The notes under the pieces are model-generated. The model had not been told where the DNA came from, ran no database searches, and was given only the letters and a program-made list of their open reading frames with translations. Shown here one piece after another: positions 12,738 through 25,789 of a stretch of 64,000 nucleotides of DNA. Position 1 is the first letter of the stretch, and every line of letters starts with the position of its first letter. Source of the DNA: Homalodisca vitripennis (lineage: Eukaryota; Arthropoda; Insecta; Hemiptera; Cicadellidae); assembly GCF_021130785.1 (NCBI RefSeq), contig NC_060211.1:126739001-126803000 (forward strand). The letters are read 5' to 3'. A program made the position numbers and the translations under genes.

Positions 12738-14368
12738 ATGACACTACCTGATTCCTGTTGTCCCAGTCACATCATGCTGGTGCTAATCGCGGTCTTGTCG
12801 GGCACGATACACTTGGCTGCCGCCCAGGTGCCGTTCCTTGGACCCTGTCCACAGGTCACGACTGTAAAGGACTTCAACTTCACACGGGTAAGCGTATAAT
12901 CAGAGGTTACATCTCAGAAACATTCATGTCTCAATACTAAGTTTGTGCCAACATGTCTTGTTTACAAAGTGAGTTTACTTACTCTAACAATATCGTGCTG
13001 GTATGTATTTATTACATAATTTGTAATACTTACACTTTGAGATACTTAATTCATTATATCAAGGTGCCATATTGAATTAATTCTTGTGAATAACTGTGGT
13101 CAATGCATTTTAAACAATGAATTAAAAAAAAAACATATTTTTCTGCTGAACATTTTGGAAGAAAATGTGTGTTCATAATGTAGGCAATACCAAACTTAAC
13201 ATTAGTAATGACAAAACATTACAGATGGCTATCAAACAAACATCTCAGACTCTAGCGCGGAGAACTCTACTCAGCTGACCAGACTATGTTTGTCCGATTA
13301 TACATGTTCATGTTGCGTTGTATCTGGGCAAGTGGTTCGAGGCGGAGAGACACTTCTCGCTGATGGAGTTCGCCGGCAAGTGTGTGGTCGCAAACATCTC
13401 AGACTCTAGCGCGGAGAACTCTACTCAGCTGACCAGACTATGTTTGACCGATTATATATGTTCCTGTTGTGTAGTACCTGGGCAAGTGGTTCGAGGCGGA
13501 GAGATACTTCTCGCTGATGGAGTTCGCCGGCAAGTGTGTGGTCGCAAACATCTCAGACTCTAGCGCGGAGAACTCTACTCAGCTGACCAGACTATGTTTG
13601 ACCGATTATATATGTTCCTGTTGTGTAGTACCTGGGCAAGTGGTTCGAGGCGGAGAGATACTTCTCGCTGATGGAGTTCGCCGGCAAGTGTGTGGTCGCA
13701 AACATCTCAGACTCTAGCGCGGAGAACTCTACTCAGCTGACCAGACTATGTTTGACCGATTATATATGTTCCTGTTGTGTAGTACCTGGGCAAGTGGTTC
13801 GAGGCGGAGAGATACTTCTCGCTGATGGAGTTCGCCGGCAAGTGTGTGGTCGCAAACATCTCAGACTCTAGCGCGGAGAACTCCACTCAGTTGACAGTGG
13901 TCACGGACCAGACGAGCTGGCTGTAAGTTATGTTTAAAAAATACATGATACATACAACATACAATGATCTCTTTCATTCCTGGTACACTTTCGGTATACA
14001 TTTTCACAGTTATCAACATATATAACAAGCATATTTGGTTGTAAATTATTTATTTAGTTGTATCACGGAAATCTAAAAATATCGACTGATTCATGTTGAG
14101 TTTGTTCCGAGGAACGACGCGTTTGGGTCACTGTAAATAAGTATTAATTCAGCCCGCCGGTGTAACGTTGTTCTTTATCTATTACTGTACACTACTGAAA
14201 ACATATTCAAATGTTTACGGTAATGTTATTACGATTACATCACCTAGAAGAAAGGATTTAATACGGAGCTGTCAACTATACGTATGGAATTGAGGTTTAT
14301 TAATTAATATATTTGACGGTTTATTCGTTAAACACTGTTAAAACTAATATTTTTTACTTTTAAGTCGT

Positions 14369-14420
<52 letters not shown>

Positions 14421-17400
14421 TCTATAATAAACGTATAAATTAATTATTTACAAAAAGCTATTTGCGGTAGCAGTATGAATTATTTATGTAATATTATTTG
14501 TTTTGATACTTAAATCATTTGGTAACACTTAAAATTTTGGTTCAATATTGTTTGGATATTCTTTATCGACCACGATGGAGAAAATAAAGTTTAATTCGTC
14601 TAGACGAAAGTTAGCATACATGGTCGTTTCAACTAATTTGAAGTGAACTTGTCTCAAATAAATATGATGACTATTTGTTTTCTGTTTTGACAGAACTGAA
14701 ATACACTCATCGATGAGGGGACAACTGCGGCCTGTAGACCAGAGGAGTGACGTCTCCAAAATGTACATGCGATATCTTCCAAGTAAGTGTCTTACAAATG
14801 AATTATCTTCTAATCGGCAAATAAAAAAATTTTAAATTTTAAAATAAATACATTAAAATTTATGTCATTAATATTTCAAAGTCTTAAGAGAAAATATATA
14901 TTGGCATAAAAATAATAGGAAACTCATTATGTCATAGAGTAGCTTGTACTCGTAACTAAACTCATACTAAAATAATACTTTCAAAATTTTTATATCTCTA
15001 AGATACTAAGAAATTTGCTGAAAATTTTCAGTTCAAAATGGTATACAAAAAATATATGGTATCTTTCAAGTTATGCACGCTATCTAGAAAAAAACTACAG
15101 GAACAGTGGATATACACATATAACAGAGAAGTATTAAACATGTTATATTGGGTACAGTCTGGCAAAAAAACCCAAAAAATAAATTTAAATGTGGTCACTA
15201 CTTGAAGATTGAAATAAATTACATCAACTCCAAACAAAATATTTAGCATGAGATTGCTATCTACAAAGCACCGCACTAAGTTTATGCCACATACCCCTCA
15301 TGTAGATTGAGATCTATCTCTTTTATGTCAAAACTACAGCTCTAATTTCCTAACTTTTGAACACATATGTATTTGGAGACCTTTCATTCATCAAGGCCAT
15401 CCATTGAAGAAAATTCCAGTTGGCGAAGCCCAGCGTTAAAACATTCTAATTATTACTTTGACAATGATGTTATGACATTGAAGCACATCATCGCACTGTT
15501 GTTTTATATTCCTGCCGACAGATATGTATACTTATTCAGACACTAAATACTGCTGAAATTTTTTTTTTTAAATTATGTATTGTATCCAATTTTATATTTT
15601 AAATACGTAAGGCCATCGATTTTAATTATATTTAACTAATTTATTCTTTTAAAAATAAATAAATAAAAAGCCGTTCCTGAAACAGTAAAAAGATTTTTAT
15701 TAAGATAATACACTTTTTATATTGAACTAAATTCCTTCATTCACGTTTCAAAAAGTAATTCCTTCGAGCCGGATTTGAACCAGCGACCTATGGATATCAG
15801 CTTAAGTTTTCACTCTACAGTCCACCGCTCTACCAACTGAGCTATCGAAGGAGCTGAATGAGTATGAGTCATAGCTTACATACATGCTGATGCTGCGAAC
15901 ATTATATTATATTATATTTACAGTCACATCTTAAATAATATATACCAAATGTGAGCGAAAGTTAATGTTAATCATTTTTGTGGATAAGTAACGCTGATAA
16001 CTGTTAGTAAATTTCACACATTAAATTATTGTTCTCTATTTAGTAAGCGTAATCTATAAATTTTATTCTTTATTGATGTAAGATAGTAATAATAAAATGT
16101 ATATTATACCAGCAAAGAATCTGTTAATTTCTATTAATTTATAGCCTGGCTAGTATTATTTTTTAACTTAACACTAATTATGTCCACAAATTATTTCCAT
16201 CAAAATCAGTTTTCAAGCTCTACTTGTTTTTAGTTGAGCAAAGCAAAGACAGTATTGTATATGAGTACAGAGAAGAAATAAATCATGTTAAATTTGACAG
16301 TTTCTTTTTAGGCAAAAATAATAGGAAAATTGACTTTCACCACCAATTATTACTACGTTTTGCCTTAAATTTGATGTCCAAACTATTTAAACGTTGGTTC
16401 ATTAAAATTTAGATTCCTTTTTAATTTTTTTAATAATTTAAAAAGAAACAATGTAGTAAATAAGTTACATTTGTTCCATTAATAGTTGTATGTAATATAC
16501 TTTTCTATATTTTATACTTTATTATTAATATCATATTTTATATTATTACACAACAAAATACTTAACTCTAAACTTACTCTTAGAATCCTGTGCAATAAGC
16601 ATAGCAAAATATTATAATAAACTGAAACAGCTGGCTTTCGTTTTATTATCCTTTATTGAACATAATACTGGTAGAAAAAATATAAGGTATGGAAGAAAAT
16701 CGTACGATGTTGCAAAACTTATCTTTTTTGTGTATTTCTGTGTGTGTTGGGGGGGGAGGTTTCCATCCGTGGTCATTTATTGTGAGAAACTTCCTTATTA
16801 GTCTAAATTTCATTAAATTAGGCACACGTGTAAGTAGTTCATACATCACATTATTTTTATAAAGCTTTTGTATCCAATCATTTTTCCTTAAATGAGCCTA
16901 AAAGTAGTCAAATATTTGTAAATAAGGACCATAAAATCTATGTGTTACATCTAAAAATTACAGCTCAAAGCATAAAATTCAAAGTTACGTAAAAATGCAA
17001 TGTAAAGTAAATTACAGAATACAGTAATTACATTCTTTTTACTCCAAAATGAACACCTTCATTTTACCTAAATATTTCATTCATTTTTTTATTCACTGTA
17101 ATTGTTTAGAGATTTTTAAGAAACTTGTTATGAACCTGACAAGATGATGGACCGTGAAGCTGGCAGAGGCTATTCACTACTTGACATAGTGTTACACTTT
17201 CATCGTAACAGTGTGGGAATCAGGAATTGTTACTTGTTCAACGTTACAGGCCTCTTCTTCCTGCGAGGATATGAAAGGGTTTAATGTTAGTCTACATAAC
17301 ATGTATGTTACAGTGGATCTGACTGTAAACCACTGGGTTCTGGATACAGACTACGACAACTACGCAGTGGTGTTCTCCTGCGTGGATATCATCGGTTCTG

Positions 17401-18159
17401 TTCTCAGTACAAGTAAGTTAACTTTTCTTTCGTCTTCTCTGTTTCTAGAAATTTCGAAATTGGTAATATGTACAGATTAAAAAAATACTAATATTTTGTT
17501 AAAACCATATGTATTTTTTTTAGTTTTTACAGTTTTTGTATTATTGTTAATGATGAACTAGCATTTGGACTTCTTTATAATCTATATTACACTTCATTCC
17601 AAAATAGTATCTTTATTCTGTTTTGAATTAAATTGTGTTGTAATAATTCACCCACTTTAAATCTTCAAAAAGTCTATTTTCAACTTTTCAATTATAAAAT
17701 GTATTGTTCGAATGCCTTCACTCCTCGATAGGCAGAATTCATCCGCACCAGATATTACACGTATCCAAAACTGAAGGCGCACATGTTTGATGGAAATTGA
17801 TAATTCTTCTAAAAAATTCCCTTAAACATTTTCCAACACTACTGACAGTTTTACGATTAGCAGGCATTAATTCAAGAATACTTAATTGAACGGACGGTTT
17901 AGTGCGCCATCAGTGTTGGCAGAAATATATTCAAGAGTAAAACGCTCCAAAACCATGTTTTGTTGAAGGAAACGCATGGATCTTGACGAGGGCCCGAAAT
18001 CCAACGCTGGAGGTGATGGAGAAGGCGTACTCCGTCATAGACAAGAACAACATAAGCAGGGCGTACTTTATCAGGGTCGATCACTCGGACCGTAGTTGTC
18101 CGGAGTACGGCGGCACGGACGAGCAGCAGACTCCCGCACCAGCCACTTCGGCGGCGTGA
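12738..18159 (+). CDS. Lipocalin gene B, complete, five exons (ApoD/Lazarillo/bilin-binding-like)
   Basis: Exons by splice signals and phase: 12738-12887 (or from the in-frame Met at 12774), 13783-13922, 14694-14782, 17314-17412 and 17969-18159. Phases 0, 2, 1 and 1 join without a stop and give about 210 residues from Met12774, the usual lipocalin size. Exon 1 has a signal peptide (M-L-V-L-I-A-V-L-S-G...A-A-A-Q) followed by G-P-C-P. Exon 2 opens with Y-L-G-K-W-F-E-A-E-R, the G-x-W motif of the barrel's first strand. Exon 4 has W-V-L-D-T-D-Y-D-N-Y-A-V-V-F-S-C. Exon 5 has N-A-W-I-L-T-R-A-R-N-P and ends S-C-P-E plus a short tail. Four cysteines fit two disulfides, and N-F-T, N-I-S and N-S-T are glycosylation sequons. 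The last acceptor is an unusual GAAG. Met12774 is preferred because it gives a compact signal peptide. Confidence 0.9.
13232..13868 (+). repeat. Tandem duplication of the exon 2 acceptor region of lipocalin B (154-bp unit, about 4 copies)
   Basis: The unit runs from the 3' end of intron 1 (ATATGTTCCTGTTGTGTAG) through the first 100 or so bases of exon 2. Exon-start positions are 13321, 13475, 13629 and 13783, exactly 154 bases apart. The first copy has lost its AG (GTTG before the exon), the next two keep a good acceptor, and only the last is followed by the rest of exon 2 and a donor (13922/13923). Because 154 is not a multiple of three and the inner copies have no donor, choosing an upstream acceptor gives an early stop (at about 13717 or 13871). 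Confidence 0.93.
14371..14418. repeat. (TA)n microsatellite in intron 2 of lipocalin B
   Basis: About 24 TA units without interruption. Confidence 0.95.
15760..15851 (-). tRNA. tRNA-Tyr (GTA) with 19-nt intron, inside intron 3 of lipocalin B
   Basis: Read on the minus strand it has acceptor halves CCTTCGA/TCGAAGG, a D arm GCTC...GAGC, anticodon loop CTGTAGA (anticodon GTA) interrupted after position 37 by a 19-nt intron, and T arm GCTGG-TTCAAAT-CCGGC. The mature length is 73 plus CCA. The B box is GGTTCAAATCC. It is transcribed opposite to the host gene. Confidence 0.96.
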
Positions 18160-19861
18160 TCTCGGGAAGTTCAATATCTTCCTTCAGTTTCATACATAAT
18201 TTATTATTTGTGGCATGCTCAAGACGGAACGAATATTTGTATCAACATTCTGTAATAAAGTAAGAAAATGCAGCAGTTTATTTTAAAACGCAGTTCTGCG
18301 TGAGAATTATAAATAATAAAATGATAAAATTATAAATTACTTCCCTGATAGCTGGATCAATGTGCACTGAAATTATAGAAATCCATTTTAGAAGGGCTAA
18401 ATATACAGTTTATTCATTTGTAAAGAATGTTCATAACTTTTTATAATTTTATTTTATATACAGCAATTAGTTTATCGATTATAAAATATCCCCAGATGTT
18501 CATTTCTATTCCAAGTTCTAGTGTTCGTGTTAAGGAATATTTCAAGACAAAGTATTAGTGTAAGGAACATATAATTTGTGTTAGTGCAGCATATTAATTG
18601 TACTCTAGTTAATTACTCTAGTTGTAGCAATTACTGTAGCAAACGTGAATGTGCAAAAGAAAAATTATTTAATTATAATTGACAAAGTGTTTTGTATCAT
18701 CTACTCTCATAGCTTGATTGGTTACTTGTAATATTTGGTTACTTGATTGGTTATTTCCGAGTTTTTTAAACATATTGATATTTTCAACATTTGTATGAGG
18801 ATACATGTGTAGTAGATCTGAAGGAATATAGCAGTTTGTAGTAGCTTAACTGTCCGTTTAACAAACTTTTGTACATAAATATTATTTATTTAGCGTAGTA
18901 AAACGTTTATTTATTTTATTATTTAGTATTTATTGTGTATTATTGCTCTATGTGAGATATTTATTTTCAGTCAAATAGATTATAAGTTTTAGGTTTTATA
19001 TTAATAGTTGTTTTTAGTGTATAAGTTTAAATTATATACAAGTAAAGCTGTTAAATATGCAATACTTCTTTGTTCAATTAATAAAATCTGTTTCGTAAAA
19101 TTCTGATTTTTGCCCTTTGGAATTAATTTAACTTATTAAAATACTATGGATATTAAAACATTTAAGGTAATTATAATAATGTTTACTTATTCATTTAGTG
19201 TTTACTCATTCATTTCTCAGTGTTTGGAAGTTGTCACTGACATATGTAACCTAAACCGTCCCAAGTATGTGCGTAAAGAAAGATATATTTTTTTTGTTTT
19301 CCGTATCAAATTCGGCAAATAATATGGAGCGAAGTTTTACGTTCAATACAAGTTTAACTACCATTATCGTAATCTAATCTTTTACTATTCATACTCCCGT
19401 GAAAATGGTCTAAATATTTTGAATAAATGAAAAATGTGAAAGTATAAGTATACATTTTGTAAAAACTCGGTTTAAAGCAACATTGCAGGATAAAGCAGTT
19501 TAAACTGGAAGTAATAGAAAGAATAGAAAGCATTCTTAGAACCCTTTTTTATAATAAATACGTTATCCAAAATAATACAACTTTGTTTTAGTACACCCCA
19601 AATAAAATTCTACTCGATTATAGAAATTAATTTCTGAAGCTGTATTCTTTTGAATAAATTTTTGTCAAGACCTCTGTATATTAACGACGATAACCAGTTT
19701 CATGAATACCACCAGTGAACTCGCCATATATCATGCCAAATTAAAAATAGCTAATCGTTTCAACATTGAACAAAATGTTGTTTTAGGTAAATTAACGTTT
19801 TAATATAGTACAGAAGATGTTTTTGCATTAAATAAAAGTAAAGTTAACTTTAAAAAATATT
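18160..19861. other. 3' UTR of lipocalin B and spacer
   Basis: A good AATAAA lies at 18254-18259, about 95 bases after the stop codon of lipocalin B. The rest is AT-rich with no gene or element that I recognise. Confidence 0.55.
18254..18259 (+). terminator. Polyadenylation signal of lipocalin B
   Basis: AATAAA in the context CTGTAATAAAGTAAG, 95 bases downstream of the stop codon. Confidence 0.65.
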
Positions 19862-19953
19862 TCCTTCGAGCCGGATTTGAACCAGCGACCTATGGATTTC
19901 AGCTTTTACTCTCACTCTACAGTCCACCGCTCTACCAACTGAGCTATCGAAGG
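19862..19953 (-). tRNA. tRNA-Tyr (GTA) with 19-nt intron
   Basis: Mature part identical to the copy at 15760. The 19-nt intron differs in its middle (it contains GAGAGTAAAAG). It lies between lipocalin B and the Penelope-like element. Confidence 0.96.
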
Positions 19954-20358
19954 AGCTGGGTTTAAGTGAGTCATTGTTCATATGTATTCCTAGATAGTTT
20001 AATAAATTTAACAGTAATGTATGAACTCACCATATTATATTACATTGTCAAAGTAAATTGAGACAGATGAAATCTCAACAACTTTGTCTCTCTGAGAAAT
20101 TTTCTCGAGATCTTCAATCAAAAACTATTGTCCTCTATTATTTGGCACTTGGTGCTTCTTCCAAATGGCCCTTAAGCGTTTGAGTCATATAAGGTCATAC
20201 AATATAATTTAAAAAAAGCTTCCAATTCATTTTCGGATTTCACAAATGTTTCCTAAGATCTTATTTACAATAAGAGAGGCTGATCTTATGTCCTAAATTA
20301 CTTGGTTCAGTTTCAAAAAAGTGTATGTTTGTGGCTTTCATAATAATTATTTTTAAAT

Positions 20359-20411
20359 CTGATGTTATACTCGTATTTTTGGTATGTGTATGTAAAGTCA
20401 GGTGAGTGCAA

Positions 20412-20471
<60 letters not shown>

Positions 20472-22020
20472 CGTAAACAATAGAATTAGGTAATGAAATA
20501 CCAACAAAATGGAAATATATGTCACAATGTGATGTAAATAATAAAATGTCACAAACTGAATCGAAATCTTTTAACTACGAACAACTAAAAATTAAGTCAT
20601 CTAATTTAAATGATGAGCAGCAAGCGAAATGTACAAAAATCTCACTTCATTGTAAACCTTTCAAGTTGTGCTCCAAAAAAGGTAAAGGGTCTTACTTTTT
20701 GTCCGAGCCCTCAATTTAATCAAATTAATTTATTGAATGATGCTTTAGAATTTGCTAGAGATGTAAGAAATAAAATACTTTTTTTTCAGTAAACAGCAAG
20801 AAACATTAAACCCTGATATTATTCTATTTTTGAAAAAATTCAAAACAAAATTAAGTTGGGAACCTCCTCCTCTACCTCCGGATCACCCTGTTGAACAGTT
20901 TATCAACACCTATTTCTGTTTAATTTATCCAACCCTGATGTTATGCTCGTATTTTTGGTATGTGTTTGTAAAGTCAGGTGAGTGCAATTTAATATATATA
21001 TAGAACACGTAAACATAGAATTAGGTAATGAAATACCAACAAAATGGAAATATATGTCACAATGTGATGTAAATAATAAAATGTCACAAACTGAATCGAA
21101 ATCTTTTTTAACTACGAACAACTACAAATTAAAGTCATCTAATTTAAATGATGAGCAGCAAGCGAATGTACAAAAATCTCACTTCATTGTAAACCTTTCA
21201 AGTTGTGCTCCAAAAAAGGTAAAGGGTCTTACTTTTTGTCCGAGCCCTCAATTTAATCAAATTAATTTATTGAATGATGCTTTAGAATTTGCTAGAGATG
21301 TAAGAATAAAATACTTTTTCAGTAAACAGCAAGAAACATTAAACCCTGATATTATTCTATTTTTGAAAAAAAATTCAAAACAAAATTAAGTTGGGAACCT
21401 CCTCCTCTACCTCCGGATCACCCTGTTGAACAGTTTATCAACCTATTTCTGTTTAATTTATCCAACCCTGATGTTATGCTCGTATTTTTGGTATGTGTTT
21501 GTAAAGTCAGGTGAGTGCAATTTAATATATATAGAACACGTAAACATAGAATTAGGTTAATGAAATACCAACAAAATGGAAATATATGTCATAATGTGAT
21601 TTAAATAATAAAATGTCACAAACTGAATCGAAATATTTTAACTACGAACAACTGCAAATTAAGTCATCTAATCTCAACGATGAGCAGCAAGCGAATCTAC
21701 AAAAATCTCACTTAATTGTAAACCTTTCAAGTTGTGCTCCAAAAAAAGGCAAAGGGTCTTACTTTTTGTCCGAGCCCTCAATTTAATCAAATAATTTATT
21801 GAATGATGCTTTAGCATTTGCTAGAGATGTAAGAATAAAATACTTCTTCAGTAAACAGCAAGAAACATTAAACTCTGATATTATTCCATTTTTGAAAAAA
21901 TTCAAATCAAAATCAAGTTGGGAACCTCCTCCTCTACCTCCGGATCACCCTGTTGAACAGTTTATCAACCTATTTCTGTTTAATTTATCCAACCCTGAGT
22001 TTAAAAAGTCATTAAATACA
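20359..22020 (+). repeat. Three head-to-tail copies of the Penelope 5' segment
   Basis: Units begin with TGATGTTATRCTCGTATTTT near 20362, 20937 and 21469 and include a TA tract, AACACGTAAACA, the frame starting M-S-Q-x-x-x-N, and S-W-E-P-P-P-L-P-P-D. The first unit is longer (about 575 versus 532 bp) mainly because its TA tract is about 50 nt instead of 8-10. Only the third unit continues into the reverse transcriptase. Tandem partial copies of this kind are known for Penelope-like elements as pseudo-LTR arrangements. Confidence 0.88.
20417..20466. repeat. (TA)n microsatellite inside the first Penelope 5' unit
   Basis: About 25 TA units. The matching spot in the other two units has only four or five. 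Confidence 0.93.
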
Positions 22021-24048
22021 AAGTAACACCTCAGTCCACAACAATTTAAAGCAATAAAGTCATTAAAAAATAATACAGACATCATCATTGTACCTGCCGA
22101 TAAAGGGAACAAAATTGTTATTCAAAATTTAGAAGATTATATCAAAGAAGCAAAAAAGCAGTTGTCAGACCATGATACATATCAAACCTTAGATGAAGAC
22201 CCAACCGTTAAATTTAATGATAAAATCAAAGAATATTTGGAGGAAAATGGTTCAGAAAAAGATATATCTCCAAACAACATAGCATTGCTTTCACCAAAAA
22301 AAAACCTCGCACCCCCATTTTTTATACACTCCCCCAAATTCATAAGAGTATCCAAAAATTCCCCTGGGAGACGCATTGTATCCAGTTACTGGTCACCGAC
22401 TGAAAAAATATAGTCTTTTTGTTGATGATCAGTTGTAACAAATTCATTGCATTTCATTGATCAACTTTCCTCTATCAACCAACCTGATGACTCTATTTTA
22501 GTAACAGTGGATGTCAATTTCCTATACACTAACATTCCACATGAAGATGGAGTAAAAGCAGCAGAATATTTTTTAAATTCACGACCAAACAATACTAAAC
22601 CTACAACACAATTTATTATTACGTCAATCAGAATGATACTTACTATGAACAATTATAAATTCAATAATCAAAATTATCTACAAACTTCTGGTACTGCAAT
22701 GGGAACTAGAATGGCCCCATCTTACGCAAGTCTATTTATAGGTTTATTTGAAAAAGAATTTTTAGATACACAACGCTTAATACCTTTGAAATGGCTACGT
22801 TATATAGATGATATTTTGTTCATCTGGGATCATGGAGTCGATTTATTAACACAATTTCTTAATTATCACAAGAATTCTCTTCTTTAAAATTTTCTTGGAT
22901 ATATTCAAAATCTAAATTTACGTTTCTAGATTTAAATGTTTTTATTGAATCTGGATTTCTCCAAACTAAATTACACATAAAAGAGACTAACACTATGAAT
23001 TACCTACATTTCTCCAGCTGTCACCCAAGGTACGTCAAAAAATCCATTCCAAAAAGTTTGTCAGTAACAGCAGAGAAACTATGCAGCAGCCAATCTGATT
23101 TCTTAAACTACAGTGAAAAATTGGGTTTAAAACCTTCTAAGATTTGGATTACCCCGAAAAAATTGTCAAAAATCAAATTAATAAACCATAATGTTAAAAA
23201 ATTCATATGATTATTCAAAAGAACCTAAATTTATTACTCGATTCTTCGCTGGTCTACACAAAATTAATTCTATTATAAAAATTGGATTTAATTTACTTCA
23301 AAGTTCCCCTGACACTTCAAATTTTAGTTCAAAAGCACCAAGAGTAATTTTTAGAAGACCTCCAAATTTTAAAAACAAGCTTGTTAACACACTAGTTCTA
23401 AAATCTATCAACTATAAAAGAAATGGATGCGATCCATGTAAAAAACCACGATGTGGAACATGTAAAATTATGAGTTCTTCAAGAGAATTCAATAGTAGTA
23501 ATACTGGAATGACCTATCCTATAATTGGCAACATTGACTGTAATTCAAAAAATCTATTATACTAAATTAATTCTAAATTTTGCTCCAAACAATATGTTGG
23601 CCAAACATCGAACCATTTAAGAATTCGTATGACAGGGCATAAGTTTGACATATTCCATAAAGATGAAGATAAACCATTGGCAAGACATTGTCTAGAACAT
23701 GAACAAGACAAAATTGAGGAGTATTTTAAATTAAAAGGAATACAACAACTACCACCATGCTCTGATGAAAACTACAACAGATTAAAATTAAAGAAAAAAT
23801 CCATTTGGTCTAAATTTAAGATAACGTTTTAAATAATTTTAATAGATTCAAAATTTGTCATAAATTACAAGTTGTATTCCATCCTTTATAAAAATCAACT
23901 GTTCCAACAAGATTAAATTAAGATTAAAAACGTGAAAAATGTCACGTCAGCTGGACTTTATCAAATGTTATGCACTGTGTTTACATTTATTTTTTCTTAA
24001 TTCTTGTTTACGTGTTATAGTTTTGCACTAATTTTTATTTCAAACTTC

Positions 24049-24090
24049 CTGAAGACGGGGGTTTTAAATCCCCCGAAATATAGAAGTAAA
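24049..24090 (+). ncRNA. Hammerhead-like hairpin at the 3' end of the Penelope element
   Basis: CTGAAGA is followed by a perfect GGGGG/CCCCC stem with an eight-base loop (TTTTAAAT) and then GAAA. CTGANGA, stem, GAAA is the conserved core order of hammerhead ribozymes, which occur in Penelope-like elements. An unpaired C before the stem is irregular. I could not identify a convincing stem III or cleavage site, so this may be a degenerate or purely structural motif. Confidence 0.4.
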
Positions 24091-24131
24091 AAATGGTTCT
24101 TTTGTTTTCTGCTATTCAACACAATGATTAG

Positions 24132-24160
<29 letters not shown>
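24132..24160. repeat. (TA)n microsatellite
   Basis: About 14 TA units just beyond the Penelope 3' region. It may mark the element's tail. Confidence 0.9.
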
Positions 24161-24162
<2 letters not shown>

Positions 24163-24599
24163 CTAATGTGTACAGGCTGGGAACAGTTGAAATATGTAAC
24201 TCTCTGAAAAATAGCCTTAAAAAATGTCTGGCTCTCGGAAATACTTTTCATTCTTTTGTTGGCATGTTTGAATTCTATTTAAGTATATTTACAACAAAAA
24301 ATATAAGGCCAAATTGTTTAACTTAACAATGCTATCCATCTCAAGTACAGCAATGTGTATGTTTGCTGATAGCAGTTGTAAATCTGCAAACACAAACACA
24401 TTTCCTTCACACCGTGTAATGTCATACACGTACGCTAGAAAGAGAAGGAGCCCCAAAATAGTAGCCTACCTTGTGAAAACTCCACATTTAGTCAATATCT
24501 TATTTGATCTGATGGTCGTGATTTAGACCATTTTAATTTAGACGTCTTATTCAACCACAGTAGATGATCGATGATCGATTGCTCATAAATGTACTAACT

Positions 24600-25712
24600 C
24601 AGGCAAGGACAATTTCTTAAGCACAAAGTTCTCTGAATAAGAAATTTGCAGTAACACAGTCAAATGCCTTGCTAAAGTCTGCAAATGCTGCTATTCAATT
24701 TCAGCATCAACTTTTTCAATGCAATCATTGATGAAATCAAAGAGAGTCAATTTTCTTTGGGTTTTTCTGAACCCATACTGGCATTTTCCAGGTATACCAC
24801 AAGTTGGTCACAGAATGTCTTTTCTAACAATTTGGGAAAATAGGCAATATTGAGATTGGGCGATAGTTGCACACCTCCACATCATATCCTTTTTCGAAGT
24901 TAGGCCTAACTATTGGCACATTGCATCCCTTAGGAAAAAATGCTACTTTGATTCGATTTCATTAGGCTTATTGCTAGCTTCACCAATCTTTCTACTATAC
25001 CAGTTGGCCTTTGAAGTTCTGATTAATTTCCTGTGTTTAGATAGGGCAGTTTTATATTTTTTCTTCTCGTCATTTGTGTCTTCGTATCATATTAATTATA
25101 CATGTATTCGGTAAACTTTTTGAGTGACTGAACACTATTTATCTGCACATGTTATCTGCCATCCCAATAATTCTGATGAAATAAAAATTTGTTTTGAAAA
25201 AATGGTCTGCAAATGATGCAATTTTAAGTTAGACTATGATGTTCTTTATTTTCTTTAATCCACAGATCTTACTCAATTTATTTGATTCGTTATCTTACTA
25301 TCTTATCTTCGTGATGGATGCCATTTGTGTTTAAATTTCTACATGCAATGAGTGAAAACCGGTTTGAGTCCTATGTCTGCAAACGCACTAGATTATATAA
25401 CAGAGCCGCTGCTGTACTGGGCTTGATGCTGGTTTTACTTTAATCCTATTAACTATAGGGATGATATTTTATTTAAAATGCCCAGTACCCCGATAACCTA
25501 AGTATCATCCTTATCTCTCCTGAGGCTCGTATAAATGAACTCCAACAAATGCTGCTTCAATATATCATTGTAGCAGTTTAGTAGAATGTTAAGTGCGCGA
25601 AACGGGAGGTTTTTAATCTTAGTTTAAGTGACACCATCTAATCCTGGGGATGTATCTTTTTTACAAAGAATAGCATTGTTAAGTCCTTTTATATTAAAAT
25701 TATTCTCGAGAC

Positions 25713-25789
<77 letters not shown>

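Larger units (their letters stand above)
20355..24131 (+). mobile_element. Penelope-like retroelement with GIY-YIG endonuclease, inactivated
   Basis: Reverse-transcriptase landmarks appear in the right order: P-A-D-K-G-N-K-I-V-I at about 22095, D-V-N-F-L-Y-T-N-I-P-H at about 22513, G-T-A-M-G-T-R-M-A-P-S-Y-A at about 22690, the catalytic R-Y-I-D-D-I-L-F-I-W at about 22799, and F-L-D-L followed by N-Y-L-H-F-S-S-C-H-P at 22925-23030. Next come a C-x2-C-x4-C-x2-C zinc motif (23431-23463) and a GIY-YIG remnant (Q-Y-V-G-Q-T-S-N-H-L-R-I-R at about 23600). This domain set defines endonuclease-bearing Penelope-like elements. The frame is broken by stops at 22024, 22411 and 23563 and by shifts near 21790, 22415 and 22885-22995, so the copy is dead. 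Three tandem copies of the 5' segment precede the reverse transcriptase. The 3' side carries a hairpin and then a TA microsatellite. Confidence 0.92.

Noticed and set aside
17899..18174. Minus-strand 91-codon frame
   Set aside because: Shadow of lipocalin B exon 5.
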